Below are positions 1 to 9,874 of a stretch of 64,000 nt of DNA, piece by piece. Origin of the DNA: Bifidobacteriaceae bacterium (lineage in GTDB: Bacteria > Actinomycetota > Actinomycetes > Actinomycetales > Bifidobacteriaceae). The stretch spans positions 1 through 64,000 of the forward strand of contig JALCQC010000010.1 in assembly GCA_022650895.1 (NCBI GenBank), read 5' to 3'. Position numbers and translations under genes: made by a program. Under the pieces are notes generated by a model. It ran no database searches. It was given only the letters and a program-made list of their open reading frames with translations, and had not been told where the DNA came from. Numbering within the stretch: the stretch's first letter is position 1; each line of letters opens with the position of its first letter.

Positions 1-777
1 GCACAGCTCGATTTCAGCGCACATGTGGACTGGAAGGCGGAGGAGAAGTTCCTCAAGGTTGATCTTCCATTGGCGCTGCAGCCGAACAACGCACAGTACG
101 AGTGCCAATACGGTCTCGTGGAGCGCCCCGTTATCAAGAACACCGCCAGTGACGAAGCAAAGTACGAATCCTGCACGCATCGTTTCCTCCGTGTGGCCGA
201 TGCCGATTACGCGGTAGGAATTGCCAACGCCTCGACCTATGGATCGGATGCCAGCGAGATTCCCGCCGACCTCCCTCACGGTCGTGGACAGGGAACGCTC
301 GTTCGACTCTCGCTTCTGACTGCTCCCCAGTTCCCTGACCCCCGCACCGATATCGGTGAGCACGACTTCGCCTGGAGTGTGGTGACAGGGCAGGATGTGG
401 CAGGAACCCTGACAGTGGCCTGCGATCTCAATGCACCCGTTCTGGATTCCATTCCGGATATCGCTCCGCTTGTCAGTCTGGACAACGTTGAGGGGACACC
501 GGTCATCGACTGGATCAAGACCGCCGACGATGGGTCAGGTGACCTCGTCGTTCGTCTTTATGAAGCTGCCGGTGGCCGTGCTACGGCGACGTTGCAGGTT
601 GACACCGATCTCTCGGGCGCCACGGTTCGTGAAACCGACGTCCTTGAGCGCAATGAACTTAATCCCGATGAACCTTCCGCACTCCGTCTCGACGGAGAGA
701 GGAAGGAAGTCGCAGCCCAGGGTGCCCGTGTTGAGTTGGGACCTTTCCAGCTCGCCACCCTGAGACTGCACCGTTAA
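1..777 (+). CDS. alpha-mannosidase, GH38-like, C-terminal part (5' end outside window)
   Basis: Frame 1 is open from base 1 (AQLDFSAHVDWKAEEKFLKVDLPLAL...). GH38 C-terminal-like motifs are present: VERPVIKNTASDEAKYESCTHRFLRVAD and GIANASTYG. Located upstream of a sugar ABC importer. Confidence 0.85.
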   Translation, partial: AQLDFSAHVDWKAEEKFLKVDLPLALQPNNAQYECQYGLVERPVIKNTASDEAKYESCTHRFLRVADADYAVGIANASTYGSDASEIPADLPHGRGQGTLVRLSLLTAPQFPDPRTDIGEHDFAWSVVTGQDVAGTLTVACDLNAPVLDSIPDIAPLVSLDNVEGTPVIDWIKTADDGSGDLVVRLYEAAGGRATATLQVDTDLSGATVRETDVLERNELNPDEPSALRLDGERKEVAAQGARVELGPFQLATLRLHR

Positions 778-820
778 TTGTGGTTCGCGAATTCACGTTC
801 CATTGAAAGGAGAAATCCCA

Positions 821-2116
821 ATGAAGGGAATTGCAAAGAAGGCGGCCGTGGTGTTTTGCTCGGTCGCAACCGTCACCTCGATGGCGGCCTGCGGAAACAG
901 TGGGGGTAACTCTACTGCTTCTTCGGACGGTAAGCTCAGCGGTGAGATTACCTTCCAGACCTGGAATCTCAAGAACGACAAGTACACCCCGTACTTCAAT
1001 GATCTCATTGATGCTTTCGAGAAAGACAATCCAGGAACCACCATCAAGTGGGTTGACCAGCCGTCTGATGGCTATCCTGACAAGCTCAGCGCGGATGCTG
1101 CGGCAGGAACCCTGCCGGATGTCACGGACATGGGCCCCAACCAGGCGTATTCCTTGGCGAAGGCCGGAGCCCTTCTCAATATCTCCGCGGAAGACCCTTC
1201 CGCGAAGGATAATTACATCGAGTCCGCATGGAATGGCGTCACCTTCAAGGGCGACGGCATGGATACCGGTGCCTACGGCCTGCCGTGGTACCTCAACACA
1301 GGCCCCACGTTCTTCAACAAGTCTGTTCTGACCAAGTGCGGTATCGACACAGAAAAGCTACCCGATACGTACGATGGACTCTTCAAGCTGTCGGACACAA
1401 TGAAGAAGAACTGCTCCGGTACCTCTCTCATGGCCAAGCTGCCGACCATCGAGAACTTCGGTGAATACGGTGTTCAGCTGATGAACGACGATCAGACGAA
1501 GTACACCTTCAACAGCAAGAAGGGTGTGGAGTTCGTTCAGCACTACATCGATATGTACAAGAATGGAACCCTGGACGGAAATGCTCTCAATGCCGACTGG
1601 ACCGGTGAGACTGACGCTTTCAAGCAGGGCAGCGTCGCCACCGTGATCGGAAGCCTTTACTCCATCGGCGACTTCAAAGAGAACGCCAAGGACGTTTATG
1701 ACAACCTTGGTCTCACCAAGCGCATTGCCAACACCTCCGGTCATATCTACATGGAGATGCTCGCCATCAACGCCCAGACCAAGAATAAGGATCTCGCACT
1801 GGCATTTGCTAAGTACGTGACCAACAAGGAGAATCAGGTTGCCTTCGATAAGAAGGCCAACGTGTTCCCCTCCTCTGTGGATTCACAGACTGATGCCTTC
1901 TTCAACCCCACCGGTGACACCCTTGAGGATGAGGGCATGAGGTTGACTGCCAAGGAAATCGAGAATGGGCACATCTGGACTCCTCCGCAGTTCTCCGACG
2001 CACTTGACGTGCCGAACCTCCGCGAGCAGATCGCACTTGCCGTTCAAGGCAAGCAGACCGCTCAGCAAGCGCTCGACAAGGTCGTCAAGGACGCCAATGA
2101 TAGGTTGGTGCAATGA
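821..2116 (+). CDS. sugar ABC transporter substrate-binding lipoprotein
   Basis: Lipoprotein signal peptide MKGIAKKAAVVFCSVATVTSMAACGN. Family 1 extracellular solute-binding pattern. RBS gaaaggag upstream of ATG 821. Confidence 0.92.
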   Translation: MKGIAKKAAVVFCSVATVTSMAACGNSGGNSTASSDGKLSGEITFQTWNLKNDKYTPYFNDLIDAFEKDNPGTTIKWVDQPSDGYPDKLSADAAAGTLPDVTDMGPNQAYSLAKAGALLNISAEDPSAKDNYIESAWNGVTFKGDGMDTGAYGLPWYLNTGPTFFNKSVLTKCGIDTEKLPDTYDGLFKLSDTMKKNCSGTSLMAKLPTIENFGEYGVQLMNDDQTKYTFNSKKGVEFVQHYIDMYKNGTLDGNALNADWTGETDAFKQGSVATVIGSLYSIGDFKENAKDVYDNLGLTKRIANTSGHIYMEMLAINAQTKNKDLALAFAKYVTNKENQVAFDKKANVFPSSVDSQTDAFFNPTGDTLEDEGMRLTAKEIENGHIWTPPQFSDALDVPNLREQIALAVQGKQTAQQALDKVVKDANDRLVQ

Positions 2117-2117
2117 A

Positions 2118-3143
2118 ATGACGTCGATGTCGAAAGACGCCACCGTGGCAGAGGTCGAAGCCAATGCTTCGGCCCCTGCCGGGGTTTCCTCTTCCCGCAA
2201 AGGTGCCAAAGGCGGGAAGCGCAACAAGCATGACGCTTCAGAAGTCAGTAAAGATCGCAAGATCGCGAGTAACGGTTCCCTCGCTCCCTGGCTTTTTCTT
2301 CTCCCTGCCATGGTGGTCGTTATTGTATTTTTCATCATTCCGTTCTTCAACACGCTTCGGTTGTCCTTCACCAACGCAACGCTGTTGAATCCCGGCCACT
2401 TCATTGGTCTTGACAACTTTAGGAAGATGTTCGAAGACGACCACGTCAAGACAGCATTGCTGAACTCTTCCCTCTACGTGGTGTGCATTGTGCCATGCAT
2501 GGTGTTCTTCCCGCTCATCCTTGCAGCCCTTGTCTCTGGCAAGGGAAAGATCATGGGGTTTTTCCGGACCTCGTTCTACATGCCCGTCGTCGTCTCTACC
2601 GTCATTGTTGGTCTCATCTGGACGAACCTGCTCGATGACCGCGGATTGATCAATTCGATCTTCAAGTCGTTCCATTGGATCACCAAATCCATCCCCTTCC
2701 TCACCGACCGATGGCTCTTGCTTTTCAGCGCCATGATCGTGACCATCTGGACGGGCTTGGGCTATTACATGGTGATTTATTTGTCTGCGCTCGCCAATGT
2801 GGATCCATCCCTGTACGAGGCTGCGGAACTTGATGGCTGCGGTCCTATCAGTCGCTTCTTCCATGTGACCATGCCAGGCGTCCGCTCCACCATGGTGCTC
2901 ATCATGCTGTTGAGCTCGATAGCGGCCTTCAGAGTCTTCAACGAGGTCTATGTCCTCACGGGAGGAACCGCCGGCGTTGGAGGCCAGGATATGACGATGT
3001 CCATCTTGATCAAGCGCGAAGGTACCGGACTCCAGGCGAGAACGGGCTACACAGGTGCCATCTCCATGCTGATGTTCGTCATTCTGGGCACGCTCATCGC
3101 TATTGAGTACATCATTCAGAGGAAGGCAGATAAAGATGCATAA
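2118..3143 (+). CDS. sugar ABC transporter permease (MalF/UgpA-like)
   Basis: Multi-TM protein with an EAA-like loop (YEAAELDGCGPISRFFHVTMPGV). Start chosen at ATG 2118 just after the SBP gene. Confidence 0.9.
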   Translation: MTSMSKDATVAEVEANASAPAGVSSSRKGAKGGKRNKHDASEVSKDRKIASNGSLAPWLFLLPAMVVVIVFFIIPFFNTLRLSFTNATLLNPGHFIGLDNFRKMFEDDHVKTALLNSSLYVVCIVPCMVFFPLILAALVSGKGKIMGFFRTSFYMPVVVSTVIVGLIWTNLLDDRGLINSIFKSFHWITKSIPFLTDRWLLLFSAMIVTIWTGLGYYMVIYLSALANVDPSLYEAAELDGCGPISRFFHVTMPGVRSTMVLIMLLSSIAAFRVFNEVYVLTGGTAGVGGQDMTMSILIKREGTGLQARTGYTGAISMLMFVILGTLIAIEYIIQRKADKDA

Positions 3144-3969
3144 GTCATCGATCACCGCTGGAAAGGTAGTCCAGTACATCTTCCTTGTTCTCTTCTTCAT
3201 CGTTCTGGTCGGCCCGATCGTGTGGCAGATCGCCTTGGCATTCAAGGGTCCGAACGACAATATTTATGCCGTTCCTCCCTACTTCCTTCCCAAGGATTTC
3301 ACCTGGGGAAATTTCACCAAGGCTTTGGCCACCATCCCCGTTCTCAGATATGTGCTGAACTCGGCGATCGTCGCGCTCATCTCGGTGTGCGGAAACGTCA
3401 TCGGCGCTTCTTTCGCCGGTTATGCGCTGGCCCGTCTTAAGTTCAAGGGCAAGGGACTGGCCACCATGGTGGTCTTCGCCGCCATGATGATTCCCGTCGA
3501 GACGGTCATTATCTCCCAGTTCCTCATCATCAGGGACATGGATCTGCAGAACACGCTTCTGGCAGCTGCACTTCCCGGTCTCATCCAGCCGATCAACATC
3601 ATGCTGATGATGAATGCCTTCCGTGGCATTCCTGACGAAATGGAGGAAGCCGCAAAGGTTGATGGAGCAAACGTGTGGCAGCGCTTCTTCAACATCTGCG
3701 TTCCTCAGGTCAAAGGCACCACGACCGTCGTCGCCATCTTCTCCTTCGTGGGAGCGTGGAACGACTTCCTGTGGCCTCTGATTGTGTTGGGCGACGATTC
3801 CCAGTACACGTTGACCGTTGGTTTGAATAAGTTGCGCGGAACCTTCTATTCGGATCCCCGACTCATCGCCGCGGGCACGGTTCTCGCCCTCATCCCAATC
3901 GTCATCTTCTTCCTGATCTTCCAACGCTACTTCTTCAGGGGCGTTGAAGCAGGCGGCATCAAAGGTTAG
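3136..3969 (+). CDS. sugar ABC transporter permease (MalG/UgpE-like)
   Basis: EAA-like motif EEAAKVDGANVWQRFFNICVPQV. Overlaps the upstream permease by 8 nt. Confidence 0.9.
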   Translation: MHKSSITAGKVVQYIFLVLFFIVLVGPIVWQIALAFKGPNDNIYAVPPYFLPKDFTWGNFTKALATIPVLRYVLNSAIVALISVCGNVIGASFAGYALARLKFKGKGLATMVVFAAMMIPVETVIISQFLIIRDMDLQNTLLAAALPGLIQPINIMLMMNAFRGIPDEMEEAAKVDGANVWQRFFNICVPQVKGTTTVVAIFSFVGAWNDFLWPLIVLGDDSQYTLTVGLNKLRGTFYSDPRLIAAGTVLALIPIVIFFLIFQRYFFRGVEAGGIKG

Positions 3970-3980
3970 GTGTTATCACT

Positions 3981-5276
3981 ATGCGCTTCGGAGTCAACTA
4001 CACTCCTTCAAAACACTGGTTCCATTCATGGCTCGATCCTCAATGGGATTCCGTCAAAGCCGATATGGAGGCCATTGCAGGGCTCGGGCTTGACCATGTG
4101 AGGATCTTTCCTCTGTGGCCGATCCTTCAGCCCAACAGGACCTTCATCAACCGCAAGGGTGTGGCCGACGTGCGACGCATGGTCGACATCGCCGCAGCGG
4201 CAGGTCTTGACAGCTATGTCGACGTCATCCAAGGACACATGTCGAGTTTCGACTTCGTGCCTTCATGGCTGGTGTCATGGCATAAAGCCAGCATGTTTTC
4301 CGACAAGGAGGCAGTTGAGGCCGAAGCCACATTGACTTCTGAACTGTACGAGGCCCTTTCCGGAGAGCCGCGGTTTAAGGGACTTACTTTCGGCAACGAA
4401 TGCAACCAGTTTGCCGACAAGTCCCACCCGCGCCGGATGTACGCCACGAGTAACGACATCACCACATGGCTGGAGGCTCTGGAATCTCCGATTGCCGCGG
4501 AGGCTCACGAGAGTGGAAGGGTGCTGCTTCACAGCGAGAACGACGCTGTGTGGTATGTGGATGGGCATCCCTTCCTGCCCACGCACGCGGCGAACCAGGG
4601 TGACGTGACGTCCATTCACTCGTGGGTGTTCAACGGCACCGCTCAGCATTACGGTTCACTGTCGCAGGAGAGCGTGCGTCATGCCGAGTACCTTGTTGAG
4701 CTTTCCAAAGCGTTCGCGCACGATCCGCAGCGGCCGGTGTGGCTTCAGGAGATTGGCGCTCCGGGCAATGTCGTGGACCCCGTAGACGCTCCGGAATTCT
4801 GTGAACAATCCCTTGATCACGTCCTTGACTGCTCGAATCTCTATGGAGTCACATGGTGGTGTTCGCACGATGTGGATTCCTCTATGGCGGATTTCCCGCC
4901 TTTCGAACACGATCTCGGACTCTTCGACCAGTCCGGTGCCCTCAAGCCCATCGGCAAGAGGTTCTCTGAAATTGTTCGTGCCGCCGCCCATCGTGTCGAT
5001 GCTGCGCAGCGCACGCAGGCCATCGTCATTCCCGTCGATGAGAAGGAGACGCCGATCTTGCGCGCGGCCAGCGCGCCGGGAGGTTCCCTCTTTGAAGAGT
5101 GGATGGAGCGCAGCGCTCGGGGAGAGCGTCCCACGTTCGTCACTTCTCGCGCGGCGCGCGATCCCGCACTCCTTGAGGCGCGTGGCATCACGGAGTGCAT
5201 CACTGTGGAATTGCGCGCGGGAACTGCCTACAACGTGGTTTCCGACCCCTCCCTTGAGGATGCAATAGCAGGCTGA
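3981..5276 (+). CDS. glycoside hydrolase family 5-like enzyme, candidate beta-mannosidase
   Basis: TIM-barrel start MRFGVNYTPSKHWFHSW. Candidate acid/base TFGNECNQ and nucleophile VWLQEIGAPG. Sits in a GH38/ABC context like bifidobacterial N-glycan loci. Confidence 0.75.
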   Translation: MRFGVNYTPSKHWFHSWLDPQWDSVKADMEAIAGLGLDHVRIFPLWPILQPNRTFINRKGVADVRRMVDIAAAAGLDSYVDVIQGHMSSFDFVPSWLVSWHKASMFSDKEAVEAEATLTSELYEALSGEPRFKGLTFGNECNQFADKSHPRRMYATSNDITTWLEALESPIAAEAHESGRVLLHSENDAVWYVDGHPFLPTHAANQGDVTSIHSWVFNGTAQHYGSLSQESVRHAEYLVELSKAFAHDPQRPVWLQEIGAPGNVVDPVDAPEFCEQSLDHVLDCSNLYGVTWWCSHDVDSSMADFPPFEHDLGLFDQSGALKPIGKRFSEIVRAAAHRVDAAQRTQAIVIPVDEKETPILRAASAPGGSLFEEWMERSARGERPTFVTSRAARDPALLEARGITECITVELRAGTAYNVVSDPSLEDAIAG

Positions 5277-5329
5277 TCTTGCAGCATTCAAGGACAGTGG
5301 AAAACGGAAATGAGACGAGGAGACGACAC

Positions 5330-7594
5330 GTGACGAGTGAAAGCACCATGATCGACGAACTGATGGGTTCGCTGAGCTTCACCGAGAAGGTGGGTCAGCT
5401 CAATCAACGCTTGCTTGGATGGAAGGCCGTGGAACGCCGCGGAGGCACGCTCGTCGTTACCGACGATCTCAAGAAAGAGATCGACCGGTGGGGAGGCCTC
5501 GGCCTTCTCTACGGTCTCTTCCGTGCGGATCCGTGGTCGGGGCGTTCCTGGAGCGATGGCATTCCTCCGCAAGAACGCGGAGAGGCCGCCCAGCTGGTGC
5601 AGGACACGGTTCGTGAACGTGGCAACAGCCACATTGGCGTGCTGCTCAGCGAAGAGGCTCCACATGGGCACCAGGCGCTGGGGGGCACCATTCTTCCCAC
5701 CAACCTTGCTCTCGGTGCCACTTTCGATCCCGACCTCGTGCGTCGCACACAAGCCTCCGTGGCCTCCGAACTTTCCGCTTCGGGTGTTCACATTGCGCTC
5801 GTCTCAGGTCTTGACATCGCACGGGACCCACGCTGGGGCCGCTGCGAGGAATGCTTTGGCGAGGATCCCCTTCTTGCTGCGCAGATGTGCGAGGCAACTG
5901 TTCTGGGAATGCAAGGCAAGCATCAGGAACGCTTCGGCAAGGGCGGCGTCGCCGTCGTTCTCAAGCATCTGGCAGCTCAAGGTGAGGCAGTCGGAGGTCG
6001 CAACGGGCAATCCGCCATCATCGGAGACCGCGACCTGCGTCAGATCCACCTTCCCCCTGTCGCTGCCGGAGTGAAGGCCGGCGTGTGGGGGTTCATGGCG
6101 GCCTACAACGACATCGACGGCACTCCCTGTTGTGCGAATCCATGGCTTCTCAAAACCTATCTGCGCGACGAACTCGGATTTGACGGGGCCATCATGGCGG
6201 ATGGTCTCGCTGTTGACCGTCTTGAGGAGATGACGGGTTCCATACCTGCTGCCGGACGGGCAGCCCTGCTTTCGGGCGTGGATATTTCCCTGTGGGATGA
6301 GGGCTTCACACAGCTCACCCGTTTCGCTGACGACCCGGCGGTCTGCTCGGCCGTCGATGCAGCCGTGCGTAAGGTACTCACTCTCAAACAGCGTTTCGGA
6401 CTTCTTGGGAACGGCTCCTCTGAAAACGACATCTCAGAAAAGGCCGTCTCGGAAAATGCTGACGAGACTTCCGCTCAGCTGCTCCACGCCATGGAAAACA
6501 CCCGTGAACTGGCACGACGGTGCGCTCGCGAGTCCCTTGTGGTGCTTCAAGGCGAGCCGGCGGCACAGTTCAGGTGTGCTGATTCGACGAACGCCTCGAT
6601 CCTTGTGACGGGCCCCTTCGCTCAGGACTCTTCCTGCTTCTTAGGTGATTACACCGCTCCGCTGTGCTCAGTTGATGCTGTTTCCGTCACTGACGAACTC
6701 CGCACTCGTTTGGGGGAGAAAGCACATATCGTCAGTAAACCGGCAACCGACATCAAGGAGTTGACTGACTGGGATCTCAGGAGCTTTGATGTGGTGATAG
6801 CCGTTCTTGGGGGAACCAGCGAACGGCGCTATACCGATTCCTTCGATAGCAACGGTGCGGCGCTGGCCGTGGCGGAAAGGGGAGCGACCGGAGGTGAGGG
6901 CGTCGACCTCAGTGACATTGACCTACCGTGGGGACAGGGCACCTTCATCCATGATCTCAGCAAGGAGACTCAGAGCCCCGTCATCAGCGTTGTTGTGTCA
7001 GGACGTGCTCACGTGCTCACACCAGTCCTCGAATCTTCCGACGCAGTGGTGTGGGCCGGCTATCCAGGTCAGTTTGCTGCAGGGGCGATTGTCGACGCTC
7101 TCCAAGGGCTCCAGCCAATGACGGGAAGAATGCCGGTGACACTGCCGGGCGCGGCCGGTGCGATACCGGTGCGCTACAACGATCGTCAGAGTGCCGACAA
7201 CGTCTATAAGGACACCTCTTCTCCGGTGCTGCGTCCCTTTGGTTTCTCGGGCAAGAGCGACACAGTGAAAAGTATCGAGGTCAAAAAAGGAAAGGCCTCC
7301 CTCGAGGTCACTCTTCGTGGCAGTTTCTCCGTGCCGCCTCTTCTTTTCGCCCAGTGCATCGACGGAGTCCACATACCGCGGCGGAGTGAACTCGTGGGTA
7401 TCGGTGTGAGCGGTACCACACAAACGAATGCTGTCACTTGGACGATTCCCCTCTCCCGCTTTGTGGGAGAAAAGGGCAGTGCGAGAGTGACGTTTTTCTC
7501 TGAAGAGTGCCACAGCGAAGACATTAAAATCGGTGATGGCTCATCCACTTACCTTGGTTCCCTCCATACGGAAGATCCCAGTGAAATGGAGTGA
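5330..7594 (+). CDS. glycoside hydrolase family 3 protein
   Basis: GH3 motifs: EEAPHGHQALGGTILPTNLALGATFDPDLV, DIARDPRWGRCEECFGEDPLL, GFDGAIMADGLAVDRL. GTG start after a gaggag RBS. Confidence 0.85.
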   Translation: MTSESTMIDELMGSLSFTEKVGQLNQRLLGWKAVERRGGTLVVTDDLKKEIDRWGGLGLLYGLFRADPWSGRSWSDGIPPQERGEAAQLVQDTVRERGNSHIGVLLSEEAPHGHQALGGTILPTNLALGATFDPDLVRRTQASVASELSASGVHIALVSGLDIARDPRWGRCEECFGEDPLLAAQMCEATVLGMQGKHQERFGKGGVAVVLKHLAAQGEAVGGRNGQSAIIGDRDLRQIHLPPVAAGVKAGVWGFMAAYNDIDGTPCCANPWLLKTYLRDELGFDGAIMADGLAVDRLEEMTGSIPAAGRAALLSGVDISLWDEGFTQLTRFADDPAVCSAVDAAVRKVLTLKQRFGLLGNGSSENDISEKAVSENADETSAQLLHAMENTRELARRCARESLVVLQGEPAAQFRCADSTNASILVTGPFAQDSSCFLGDYTAPLCSVDAVSVTDELRTRLGEKAHIVSKPATDIKELTDWDLRSFDVVIAVLGGTSERRYTDSFDSNGAALAVAERGATGGEGVDLSDIDLPWGQGTFIHDLSKETQSPVISVVVSGRAHVLTPVLESSDAVVWAGYPGQFAAGAIVDALQGLQPMTGRMPVTLPGAAGAIPVRYNDRQSADNVYKDTSSPVLRPFGFSGKSDTVKSIEVKKGKASLEVTLRGSFSVPPLLFAQCIDGVHIPRRSELVGIGVSGTTQTNAVTWTIPLSRFVGEKGSARVTFFSEECHSEDIKIGDGSSTYLGSLHTEDPSEME

Positions 7595-7707
7595 GGAGAG
7601 ATATAAGATAATAAAGTTAGCTCGATAGATAATCTCTTAATTCAAAACTTTCGTCTTCGACGTTAAGTAATGAAAAACTCGTAAGTATAAAGAAGCAGGT
7701 AGCGTAA

Positions 7708-8877
7708 GTGACGGCGGATAATTCATCGCAGACGGCGCAGGAAGGGGACAACCTCCCCAGTCCTGCCGCCCCTGTGCGTAAAAATAAGTCTGCGTCAATT
7801 AAAAAGTTACCTCGCGTCAGTCTCAAGGATATTGCTCAGGATTTGGGCATCTCGCCAACGGCTGCGTCATTTGCCATCAACGATAAGCCAGGCGTCTCGG
7901 AAGAGACGAAGAAAAAGGTGAAGGAAGCCGCCTCTCGTTTGGGATGGAGTCCAATCTATGCGGCACAGGCCCTGAGTTCCTCAAAAACCATGACAATTGG
8001 TTTCGCTCCGTCTCAGGTGCGGACTAACTTTCAAAATGAAAGCTTCATGCTGCATTTCATGGCTGGCATCCACGATTCCCTAAGCCATGAGCGCTACGGA
8101 CTTCTTTTCCGACCGAGTTCCTCGATGGCGGAAGAGCTCAACATTTACAAGGATTGGGCGCGCCGGCGCCGTGTTGACGGGGTCATTCTCACCGATCTGA
8201 GGGCCAATGATCCACGCCCCCAACTGCTCGCCGAACTGGGCGTTCCCGCGGTGCTGGCCGGCGGCCCCGATCCCCACGATTTTGTGCCTTCCCTCTCCAT
8301 CGACGATTCAAAAACCATGGAAATGATCCTCGATCATCTGGTGAAAATGGGGCATCGCCGCATTGCCTATCTCGCCGGTGATGCGGAACTGGACTACAGC
8401 CGCATCCGCGCTCAGGTGCTGCGGGACTATGCGCAACGTCATCAACTGGAGTCGGTGAGCATCCATTACACGAACTTTGACGCCAACGTCGCCACCACGC
8501 TGACGTCTTCCATCCTGTCGACGGCGGAACCCCCCACAGCCCTCATCTATGAGAATGAGATTATGGCGGCTTGGAGTCTGAGAGCTCTTGAGAAAATGCG
8601 TTTCACTGATTCCCGGGCAATTTTCTCGCAGACCGGCGAAGAGCGTGAGCTCCCACCATGGGAAAGACTGCCTGCCATCGTCAGCTTTGAGGACAGCTTC
8701 ATTTGCACCACCACTTTCCCTACACTTACTGCAGTTCATCGTGATGCCATGGAATACGGGCAAAAGGTGGCGAATTTGCTCCTGAAGGTGCTGAAGAACG
8801 AAAAGGTAGAGGGAAATCGTAAGATTCTGCCGCCGCGTCTCATTGTGAGAGAAAGCACGTCCATGGTGCGTCCGTAG
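7708..8877 (+). CDS. LacI-family transcriptional regulator
   Basis: HTH VSLKDIAQDLGISPTAASFAINDKPGVSEETKKKVKEAASRLGW and a periplasmic-binding-like effector domain. Confidence 0.93.
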   Translation: MTADNSSQTAQEGDNLPSPAAPVRKNKSASIKKLPRVSLKDIAQDLGISPTAASFAINDKPGVSEETKKKVKEAASRLGWSPIYAAQALSSSKTMTIGFAPSQVRTNFQNESFMLHFMAGIHDSLSHERYGLLFRPSSSMAEELNIYKDWARRRRVDGVILTDLRANDPRPQLLAELGVPAVLAGGPDPHDFVPSLSIDDSKTMEMILDHLVKMGHRRIAYLAGDAELDYSRIRAQVLRDYAQRHQLESVSIHYTNFDANVATTLTSSILSTAEPPTALIYENEIMAAWSLRALEKMRFTDSRAIFSQTGEERELPPWERLPAIVSFEDSFICTTTFPTLTAVHRDAMEYGQKVANLLLKVLKNEKVEGNRKILPPRLIVRESTSMVRP

Positions 8878-9070
8878 GTTCGGTGTTGATGGGCGTGATC
8901 TGCTCGGAGAGGTGATTCATCGTGCGGCGCGGTGCGCCTATAGATGCGCTTCCTCCCGCCGTTCCGCAGAAACTGTGCAGGATGCCAGTCGTGCTGCCGG
9001 TTGCCAGAAAACCCTGATAATGTCACTTGCAGCAGAGTAATGAGTGCCACAGCACTTCAAGGAGGGGCAT

Positions 9071-9751
9071 ATGGCGGACGAATTCAAGAATGATCAGGCA
9101 TCACCATCTGCGTCTGGGGTTCCTCTCGGAACCACGAACGCAGCAGCGAGGCAACGTACTTCTTCAAACGCTTCATCGTCTGTCCCGTCCACTGCTCCGA
9201 AATCGTACAGCACGAGTCGGCCCGTCATGGGCGCGGCGTCGGCCAGTAACAACGGAGCGGCCTCAACGGCCTCATCGACCCCCTCATCCCAAGACGCTCA
9301 ATCGGCCCATGGCGAGAACCCAAACTCCATAGGGCGCAAGGAACGTCGTGGTCGGCTCTCCACAGAGTCTCCCTCGGTGGCAGTGCCAAAGGCCCGTCGC
9401 ATGAAGCTCTCACTCACCAAGGTTGACCCATGGAGCGTGGCGAAAGTTTCCTTCCTGCTCTCCATCGCTGCCGGCATCATCCAGATCGTCGCGGTCGGCA
9501 TTGTGTGGTGGCTTCTCTCGGAAGTCGGCATCTTCGATAAGGTGAACACCGTCATCTCCCAGACGGGCCTCGCATCGGGCGGCCTTGACGTCAGCTCGTT
9601 CCTTGGCTTCGGCCAGGTCATCAGCTGGGTCACCATCTTCGCTGTTTTCGAGGTTGTCCTTGTGGTGATCATCGCCACCATCGGCGCCTTCCTTTACAAC
9701 GTGGTGAGTGCGCTCGTGGGTGGCGTTCACGTCACGCTCGGAGATGACTGA
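9071..9751 (+). CDS. DUF3566 transmembrane protein
   Basis: C-terminal LSLTKVDPWSVAKVSFLLSIAAGIIQIVAVGIVWWLL...NVVSALVGGVHVTLGDD is typical of the DUF3566 protein found near gyrA in Actinobacteria. RBS aaggagggg. Confidence 0.88.
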   Translation: MADEFKNDQASPSASGVPLGTTNAAARQRTSSNASSSVPSTAPKSYSTSRPVMGAASASNNGAASTASSTPSSQDAQSAHGENPNSIGRKERRGRLSTESPSVAVPKARRMKLSLTKVDPWSVAKVSFLLSIAAGIIQIVAVGIVWWLLSEVGIFDKVNTVISQTGLASGGLDVSSFLGFGQVISWVTIFAVFEVVLVVIIATIGAFLYNVVSALVGGVHVTLGDD

Positions 9752-9784
9752 CCACACTTCGTCGCCACTTTCAGTGAATTCAGC

Positions 9785-9820
9785 TCAAAAGCCGCCTTTC
9801 GAATGAGGGCGGCTCTTTTC
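9785..9820 (+). terminator. Rho-independent terminator
   Basis: AGCCGCC-TTTCGAATGA-GGGCGGCT followed by CTTTTC, downstream of DUF3566. Confidence 0.75.
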
Positions 9821-9874
9821 GTATCACGCTAAAGTTGAGGGGATACGGAAGAGATACGAGACAGTAGAGAGGCA

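Noticed and set aside
2238-3260. Long minus-strand ORF (340 aa) over the permease genes
   Set aside because: Antisense shadow ORF of GC-rich coding DNA. Composition is charged and low-complexity with no family features, while the plus-strand permeases are clear.
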